From: JAISGQ01 sp045604945
GTDB lineage: Bacteria; Bacillota; Clostridia; Oscillospirales; Acutalibacteraceae
Direction of reading: 5' to 3'
Assembly: GCA_045604945.1 (NCBI GenBank)
Contig: JAZUPA010000111.1
Coordinates: 1 to 18,586 of the forward strand
DNA length: 18,586 nt
Part shown: piece by piece, positions 14,637 through 18,586 of the stretch
How positions within the stretch are numbered: the first letter of the stretch is position 1
Layout: every line of letters starts with the position of its first letter
Made by a program: the position numbers and the translations under genes
Notes under the pieces: generated by a model
Databases searched by the model: none
What the model was told of the DNA's origin: nothing
Seen by the model: only the letters and a program-made list of their open reading frames with translations

Positions 14637-16289
14637 TCCAGCTGCATCCATATCGCATGCAGACAACATATCTCCAACAAAACGATACACAATCCTGATG
14701 TTCTGTTTGTAAGGAACATTTCTGCCTGCCACTTTATAACCTTCGGGCAGAACTTTCTTTCCAATCTCAATCCGGTCAATAAATGCCAGCAGAATGTCTC
14801 TGGTAAGTACATCAATTTGAGTATATTGTTTTGCCATTTCAAAGAACGCCTCAAAAGAATCTCGTACTCCCTGTTCTGTGGTCTGCTCGTTTCTTAACTC
14901 GTTCGCACGTATATCCAGCTTTTTCGCTTCTTCGTTCAAATCACTGACCATACTATCAAGCATATCGTCTCTGATTTTTCCTGCGATGTTGTCTCGGTAC
15001 AGCTTAGAGATAATCTTTTCTATTTCAGATAACCTTTTCTCAATTTGTTCAAGAGGGTTTGCTTCTCCGCGGGAGCGTGCTCCTGTTGCACGCTGCACAG
15101 CCAATTCTGTAATGTCGTGTATTTCCTCGTCTGATAAGTTAATAAGCGAGTTCAGATCTAGACGCACTATTTCCATAAGGTCATCGTATCTTATTCTTGC
15201 CCCGTCCTTGCAATGCTTTGAATCTCGTTTAGGTATGTTATTGCACACTAAATACCAGTACTTGTTTCGTTCTCCATTATAGACAGAACCACCGGAACAC
15301 ATTGCCGCACCGCAGCTTTCACAGAACACCAATCCACCGAAAATACTGTGCCTGACTTTGGGTATGTCGTGCCACGCCTTGGTTTTCTCACCCAAATAGC
15401 GTTCAGCTATATCAAAATCCTCTTGAGATACCAATGGTTCGTGCGTATCTCTTGTAATCGCCCATTCTTCCTTTGGAAGTGCTACTTTTTTCGTTGATTT
15501 TATGCTTACCTTTTTGCTCTTTCCAAGCACCGTATGTCCAAGATATACTTGATTTCGGAGGATTCGCTTAACCGTGGTGTAGTTCCATTCGTCCGAAACC
15601 CTCTTTGCACCCTCATCAGAAAAATTGTCTCTATATAGGACTCGATATTTAAGTGGTGGAATTACCATATCGGCGTTAAGAATTCTCGCAATACTCCGTG
15701 TAGACTCTCCCGAAACAGCTAAAGCAAATATACGTTTCACAATGGGCGCTGTCTCAGGATCAGGAATCAACCTATTTTTACAGCGAGGGTCTTTCATATA
15801 TCCAAATGGAGGACACGCACAATACTGCCCCTTTTTCCTTTTGTGTTCAAGAACCTGTTTAACTTTGCGAGATGTATCGCGCAAATAAACATCGTTCATA
15901 GCAAACTGGAACGGAGCTAGCAGGCTACTACGTGATGAGTCGAAGCCATCTGTTATTGTTATATAGTGTATTCCGTGCTCAGGAAAGAATCGCTCGGCAT
16001 AATTACTGGACTCGGTCATATCTCGTCCCAAACGGGAAAGGTCTTTGGTAATAACCATATTGACCACTCCGCTTGCTATATGAGTCAGCATACTCTGAAA
16101 TCCAGGGCGTTCAAAATTAGAACCGGAATAACCGTCGTCAACGAATTCGCCAATCAGCTCTATGCCTCGTTCTTTGCAGTATGCACGGACTATTTCACGC
16201 TGATTGCTTATACTTGAAGATTCGCCTCTCGTTGCTTCTTCCTTGGAAAGGCGATAATAGGCATCAGCACATATAATACTTGTTCTCAT
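14634..16289 (-). CDS. Large serine recombinase (TnpX/resolvase-invertase type)
   Basis: This 551-aa protein has the full large-serine-recombinase order. The resolvase catalytic domain (about 4-150) has the nucleophile Ser15 in YYRLSKEE and the motif ITKDLSRLGRD (80-90). A recombinase DNA-binding domain (about 160-310) contains PFGYMKDP and IVKRIFALAVSGESTRSIAR. A zinc ribbon (about 316-362) has Cys323, Cys326, Cys349 and Cys360. A coiled coil (about 411-470) and a DUF4368-like C-terminus (about 480-540) follow. Such enzymes excise and integrate elements by double-strand breaks with 2-bp overhangs, without host factors; some need a directionality factor. The ribosome site AAGGAGGT lies 9 nt before the ATG. 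It is the last gene of the HTH/TnpW-like/recombinase operon and sits directly next to the att junction, as is usual. No frameshift or missing motif is seen, so it should be active. Confidence 0.93.
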   Translation of the reverse strand: MRTSIICADAYYRLSKEEATRGESSSISNQREIVRAYCKERGIELIGEFVDDGYSGSNFERPGFQSMLTHIASGVVNMVITKDLSRLGRDMTESSNYAERFFPEHGIHYITITDGFDSSRSSLLAPFQFAMNDVYLRDTSRKVKQVLEHKRKKGQYCACPPFGYMKDPRCKNRLIPDPETAPIVKRIFALAVSGESTRSIARILNADMVIPPLKYRVLYRDNFSDEGAKRVSDEWNYTTVKRILRNQVYLGHTVLGKSKKVSIKSTKKVALPKEEWAITRDTHEPLVSQEDFDIAERYLGEKTKAWHDIPKVRHSIFGGLVFCESCGAAMCSGGSVYNGERNKYWYLVCNNIPKRDSKHCKDGARIRYDDLMEIVRLDLNSLINLSDEEIHDITELAVQRATGARSRGEANPLEQIEKRLSEIEKIISKLYRDNIAGKIRDDMLDSMVSDLNEEAKKLDIRANELRNEQTTEQGVRDSFEAFFEMAKQYTQIDVLTRDILLAFIDRIEIGKKVLPEGYKVAGRNVPYKQNIRIVYRFVGDMLSACDMDAAG

Positions 16290-16339
16290 TGAAATGAACC
16301 TCCTTCCGCGTCAGGCTCACCGAAGATGTCCGCAGTATA

Positions 16340-16489
16340 TCATGAACATACCGGAGCATCAAATGTGTAAACCTCTTCTTTTCTGGAAATTTCTTCCGTT
16401 ATCAGTTCTTTTACGGATTTCTCATTCTTGAATGAACGCCTTACAACAAACTCTATATTGTTAATGATATAGGTAGTAGTACTTTCCAT
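16340..16489 (-). CDS. TnpW-like small transposon-encoded protein (49 aa)
   Basis: This short ORF reads MESTTTYIINNIEFVVRRSF, then KNEKSVKELITEEISRKEEV, ending in VCS. The pattern, a short beta-hairpin with a V-x-R-x-F strand and a helix with spaced Leu/Ile, resembles the TnpW-type proteins encoded next to TnpX-like recombinases in clostridial elements. The function of TnpW is not established. AAAGGGG sits 9 nt before the ATG. The gene lies 24 nt after the HTH protein stop and 50 nt before the recombinase start, so all three should be one transcript. Assignment is by resemblance and position only. Confidence 0.6.
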   Translation of the reverse strand: MESTTTYIINNIEFVVRRSFKNEKSVKELITEEISRKEEVYTFDAPVCS

Positions 16490-16513
16490 CGTTTGGTCCC
16501 CTTTCCAAATTTA

Positions 16514-16876
16514 TTATTTCTTGTGAACGGGTAATAATTCTCTGGTTTTGCTAGTTTTATTGAGTGATAAGGAAAGCAGGATGCTTTGCATTACATCAAA
16601 ATCGTCATCTATCAAGTTGTCGCACAATTTATGCAGCAAAGCCTCCTGCTTCTCTGTCAGGTACTGGCGGCTGAGGTACCAGCCATCGGCCACATGTATT
16701 CCGCCGCCGTTACCTTGCACTGTGAATATCGGTGCGGAACATGATATAACTTCAATATCTCGCCTTATTGTGTTTCGACTCACGCCAAACTCTCTCATAA
16801 GCACAGACATTCTCACTTCGCGATAATTTGAAAGCGTAATTAATATTTGCTGACGTCGTTCTTCTGCTGTTATCAC
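16514..16876 (-). CDS. DeoR-type helix-turn-helix protein of the element (120 aa)
   Basis: The N-terminal half is a DeoR/HTH_11-like DNA-binding domain: ITAEERRQQILITLSNYREV, then VLMREFGVSRNTIRRDIEVI, with the wing in PIFTVQGNGGGIHVADGWYL. The second half (YLTEKQEALLHKL) is short and helical; the usual sugar-phosphate-binding domain is absent. Proteins of this kind are frequent in clostridial mobile elements and probably control element genes. I choose the GTG at 16876: AGGAGG lies 8 nt upstream, and the product then begins ITAEERR like its relatives; a GTG at 16885 overlaps the ribosome site. It is the first gene after the tandem RNA and its terminator. Confidence 0.8.
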   Translation of the reverse strand: MITAEERRQQILITLSNYREVRMSVLMREFGVSRNTIRRDIEVISCSAPIFTVQGNGGGIHVADGWYLSRQYLTEKQEALLHKLCDNLIDDDFDVMQSILLSLSLNKTSKTRELLPVHKK

Positions 16877-16999
16877 ATTCCACACCTCCTTTCCCTTGCA
16901 AATGCATGATATTACTTAATTGGCCAGCCTAATGGGCCATTTAAAAACAAACTTCCAATGAAACCCTAAGCGCATTTTTGTTCAATATGCACAGTTGCA

Positions 17000-17075
17000 C
17001 ACTAATAATAAAAAGACCATTGGCGAAACAGATACTTCTCTCTCGGAAAAGTAATCTGCCTCGCCAATGGTCTTT
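17000..17075 (-). terminator. Strong intrinsic terminator downstream of the tandem RNA modules
   Basis: AAAGACCATTGGCGA (17012-17026) pairs perfectly with TCGCCAATGGTCTTT (17061-17075). Inside, CAGAT and ATCTG extend the stem past a 2-nt internal loop. On the minus strand it runs into TTTTTATTATT, so it terminates minus-strand transcripts ahead of the HTH-TnpW-recombinase operon. There is no T-run on the plus strand. This makes transcription attenuation plausible. Confidence 0.85.
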
Positions 17076-17086
17076 GCGATTGTTGG

Positions 17087-17152
17087 TATGTATGGACCTG
17101 GAATAGGTTTTACGCGGCTTCACATCCAGCTACCCACCCGTCGTTATACATA
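17087..17152 (-). ncRNA. Structured RNA module B (second of a tandem pair)
   Basis: On the minus strand TATGTAT (17152-17146) and ATACATA (17093-17087) form a perfect 7-bp closing stem. Inside are the conserved core AACGACGGGUGGG, then GGAUG, GAAGCCG, and a hairpin ACCU-AUUCC-AGGU. The same parts in the same order occur in module A, with a different closing-stem sequence. The module sits 11 nt before the terminator stem. I cannot name the RNA class. Confidence 0.7.
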
Positions 17153-17168
17153 AGAATCAAGACAAGTT

Positions 17169-17231
17169 TAACGTGTGACCTGAGTGAGGTCTTATTCGGC
17201 TTCTCATCCTTGCCCACCCGTCGTTACGTTA
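17169..17231 (-). ncRNA. Structured RNA module A (first of a tandem pair)
   Basis: On the minus strand TAACGT (17231-17226) and ACGTTA (17174-17169) form a perfect 6-bp closing stem. Inside are AACGACGGGUGGG, GGAUG, GAAGCCG and a hairpin GACCU-CACUC-AGGUC (17191-17177). A 16-nt linker separates it from module B. A possible promoter just upstream would start the RNA at the closing stem. Confidence 0.7.
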
Positions 17232-17235
17232 GAGT

Positions 17236-17266
17236 ATTCTATTGTGCTGTATAAGCGTCTTGTCAG
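17236..17266 (-). promoter_or_regulatory. Possible promoter of the tandem RNA leader
   Basis: CTGACA (17266-17261) and TAGAAT (17241-17236) on the minus strand each match the consensus at five of six bases; the spacer is 19 nt, longer than ideal. The predicted start is at the first closing stem of module A, which supports the assignment. Confidence 0.4.
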
Positions 17267-17280
17267 CTTATGCAGGATAA

Positions 17281-17511
17281 TTATGATAATATACGTTCCT
17301 TATTCACACACAAAAGAGTTTGTCCATATGGTGCAAATGATTCTGTTACACTATATGTTTCACTAATGATCTGTTTTCGGTAGGTAACTCCACACCGCGA
17401 ACATTTTATTCTTACGCTCCCACCCTTGCTCAAATTTGCAGTAATCAGCATTTTACAGTTTTCACAGTAGAACTGAATGGGATGCCATGTGGTTTTCGCA
17501 ATTTTGCTCAT
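17281..17511 (-). CDS. Small zinc-ribbon protein (76 aa)
   Basis: The protein contains FYCENCKMLITANLSKGG and VRIKCSRCGVTYRKQ, so Cys16, Cys19, Cys37 and Cys40 form a compact zinc ribbon similar in pattern to phage Com-like and MJ0042-type fingers. The remaining residues show no recognised domain. The start is supported by TGAGGAAT 9 nt before the ATG. It lies upstream of the tandem RNA in the same direction and may be a separate cargo gene of the element; its role is unknown. Confidence 0.6.
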   Translation of the reverse strand: MSKIAKTTWHPIQFYCENCKMLITANLSKGGSVRIKCSRCGVTYRKQIISETYSVTESFAPYGQTLLCVNKERILS

Positions 17512-17554
17512 AGCATATATTCCTCATTTCGTATTAATTTACATCATACAATAG

Positions 17555-17785
17555 TCAGAGCACATCCTTAATAACCTTGATTGCGATCCCTTGAATAACA
17601 AGGTTATGCTTTTTTAAATCAATAACCTGATCCTCATAGGCTTCATTTTCTGCACGTAGTATTACATATCCATCATTAAGATGAGGATAGTACCTTTTTA
17701 GCGTTGCATTCTCATCGTCAAGTAAAGCCACAATAATTTGACCTTCATCTGCTGTGCTTTGTGCTTTAATACTCACAAGCACAAC
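17555..17785 (-). pseudogene. LexA C-terminal fragment (S24 peptidase domain, 5' truncated)
   Basis: The minus strand encodes the end of a LexA-type S24 autopeptidase: QSTADEGQIIVALLDDENAT, then LKRYYPHLNDGYVILRAEN and the C-terminal VIQGIAIKVIKDVL. The Lys of ATLKRYY is the expected general base of the Ser-Lys dyad. The DNA-binding domain, the cleavage site and the GDSM serine motif are all missing, so it cannot be a working repressor. The reading frame stays open further to 17836, but that part is the antisense of the WYL remnant. Homology breaks near 17775-17790, exactly where the oppositely oriented WYL remnant begins. Confidence 0.7.
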
Positions 17786-18436
17786 AATGAAGCGATATAT
17801 TATGTGGTCGACTATTTGCAGCAATCCGTTACTCAAAGAAAACAGATATCCTTTTTATACTTTGACTTGGACGAGAAAGGCAATCGTATGTATAGGCAAG
17901 ATAAGAAACGCTATACAGCCGAACCTTTATCTTTAGTTTATTATGAAGATAATTACTACCTTATATGTTTCTATGAGAATCACATCGATAAGAAGGTTAC
18001 ATATCGCATCGACCGGATGGATTCTGTAGAAGTACATGAGGAAACGATAAGCGAGACAGCACTTCAATATATTACTCAAAGCGATATGGGAGAGTACACC
18101 GAGCAGACTTTCAGAATGTTCGCAGGCGAAACAAAAACCGTTTCAATCATATTAGAGGCTTCTCTAATTGGCGCTATATTTGATAAATTCGGCGAAGATA
18201 CTGAAATCAAGCGTATTGATGACAATTTGTGTTTTGCAACAGTAAAGGTGCAAGTCAGTCCGGCTTTTTGGAGCTGGCTGTTTCAGTTTTGAGATAAGAT
18301 CCAAGTATTTTCTCCAAAATCAATGCGAGCAGATTATTTGCGCCAACTTAACTTGGTAATAAGGAAGTATAGTAACGAATCTGGCAGGATAAGGTACAAT
18401 AAATTGATAAGGTACAATAAATTGCGCAAATTCTAA
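17783..18436 (+). pseudogene. WYL-domain transcriptional regulator, 5' truncated and with an in-frame stop
   Basis: From 17783 the plus strand encodes a WYL-type effector domain: EAIYYVVDYLQQSVTQRKQI, FLYFD, KKRYTAEPLSLVYYEDNYYL, YRIDRMDSVEV and FWSWLFQF. The N-terminal HTH domain is missing. After FWSWLFQF a TGA (18290-18292) interrupts, but the same frame goes on with DKIQVFSPKSMRADYLRQL, the expected end of WYL proteins, to a TAA at 18434-18436. Relatives have Gly at the stop position (GGA to TGA would be one change). The tail also has an 18-bp in-frame duplication. Intact members are ligand-sensing transcription factors; this one should be dead. Confidence 0.75.
18388..18423 (+). repeat. 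Perfect 18-bp tandem duplication
   Basis: GATAAGGTACAATAAATT occurs twice with no gap (18388-18405 and 18406-18423). It lies in the tail of the WYL remnant, adding six codons in frame, and is just before the IS256-type sequence. Confidence 0.9.
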
Positions 18437-18451
18437 AAAGGCATAAAAATA

Positions 18452-18520
18452 GACATGGTTTGCAGGCTCTGGTAGAATGAAGTTGCGAGACAAACATTCG
18501 AAAGGAGCACAAACCATGTC
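18452..18520 (+). promoter_or_regulatory. 11-bp inverted repeat covering the transposase start codon
   Basis: GACATGGTTTG (18452-18462) is the exact reverse complement of CAAACCATGTC (18510-18520), which contains the ATG (18516-18518) of the transposase. In a transcript reading in from outside, the arms would pair and hide the start codon next to the AAGGAG site (18502-18507). Confidence 0.6.
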
Positions 18521-18586
18521 CGAGAAAATTGTACACCTGAACGAGGAAGTAATCAAGAGTCAAATCAGCGAATTAGTCAGAGGCAG
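18516..18586 (+). CDS. IS256/Mutator-family transposase, N-terminal start only
   Basis: The visible 23 codons read MSEKIVHLNEEVIKSQISEL, then VRG, and the gene runs off the right edge. This matches the usual start of IS256-family (Mutator-type, DDE) transposases in gut Clostridia, where a Q-I-x-E-L-V-R-G-S motif leads into the helical N-terminal DNA-binding region. AAGGAG lies 8 nt before the ATG. The catalytic residues are outside the window, so completeness cannot be judged. The left end of the insertion sequence should lie between about 18424 and 18452. Confidence 0.7.
   Translation, partial: MSEKIVHLNEEVIKSQISELVRG

Larger units (their letters stand above)
14523..18586. mobile_element. 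Integrated TnpX-type serine-recombinase element (right end not identified)
   Basis: The left end is set by the break in the SASP gene. The cargo order on the minus strand is HTH protein, TnpW-like protein and recombinase, preceded by the tandem RNA leader. The zinc-ribbon gene at 17281 may also belong. The LexA/WYL remnants and the IS256-type sequence may be inside the element or in flanking DNA; the coordinate 18586 is only the window end. The missing SASP 5' part should mark the true right end. Confidence 0.5.

Noticed and set aside
14552..14854. A second minus-strand frame of 100 codons at the recombinase 3' end
   Set aside because: It is a frame-shifted shadow of the recombinase C-terminus.
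16941..17123. A 60-codon minus-strand frame
   Set aside because: It runs through the terminator hairpin and RNA module B, has no ribosome site and no protein-like pattern.
17115..17226. CRISPR array or simple direct repeats for the CGGCTTC/CCCACCCGTCGTTA copies
   Set aside because: There are only two copies, with internal length differences and flanking paired stems; a structured RNA explains them better.
18343..18357. CCAACTTAACTTGG as the second att site of the element
   Set aside because: It resembles the left att dyad only in CCAA/TTGG, has a longer centre, and lies in the WYL reading frame with no SASP 5' sequence next to it.

Overview
The window looks like a chromosome segment of a spore-forming gut Clostridia, probably Oscillospiraceae/Ruminococcus-like. 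The reasons are AGGAGG-type ribosome sites, sigma-A-like promoters with 17-bp spacers, the remnant of an alpha/beta-type small acid-soluble spore protein (SASP), a huge Cna_B/SpaA-repeat surface adhesin, and a PadR-DUF1700-DUF4097 operon. The genus is an inference; no rRNA or other marker gene is present.

Layout. (1) 1-5213, minus: the first ~1,737 codons of a giant secreted adhesin that runs off the left edge, behind a near-consensus promoter. (2) 5536-7171, plus: a membrane-tethered polysaccharide deacetylase and an LCMT/TcmP-type methyltransferase, ending in a bidirectional terminator. (3) 10046-7188, minus: a likely four-gene operon of a small acidic protein, a GNAT acetyltransferase, a GH27 alpha-galactosidase-like enzyme and a TlpA-like thiol-disulfide protein. 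(4) 10676-10179, minus: a flavin-reductase-like protein with its own promoter. (5) 12610-10738, minus: the PadR, DUF1700 and DUF4097 genes with overlapping stops and starts; the control region carries two inverted repeats and three helically phased direct repeats. (6) A divergent pair at 13051 (minus, small acidic membrane protein) and 13220 (plus, zinc-ribbon/coiled-coil membrane protein).

From about 14.5 kb the window is mobile DNA. A SASP gene on the minus strand is cut at codon GAG (14521-14523); only its 39 C-terminal codons remain. The cut lies at the centre of an imperfect palindrome with a GA/TC core, as expected for a TnpX-type large serine recombinase. Such a recombinase (14634-16289) is next to it, preceded by a 49-aa TnpW-like ORF and an HTH protein. 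Upstream of that operon lie two tandem structured RNA modules followed by a strong terminator. I regard this as the most interesting part of the window: each module has its own closing stem, different in sequence but paired in both, around an almost invariant core. That is an attenuator or tandem-riboswitch layout, and I cannot assign it to a class.

Further right are a small zinc-ribbon gene and two gene remnants joined by their broken 5' ends: a LexA C-terminus (minus) and a WYL-regulator C-terminus (plus, also stopped by an in-frame TGA). The window ends in the first codons of an IS256/Mutator-type transposase, whose start codon can be sequestered by an 11-bp inverted repeat. The right end of the recombinase element is not identified in the window.
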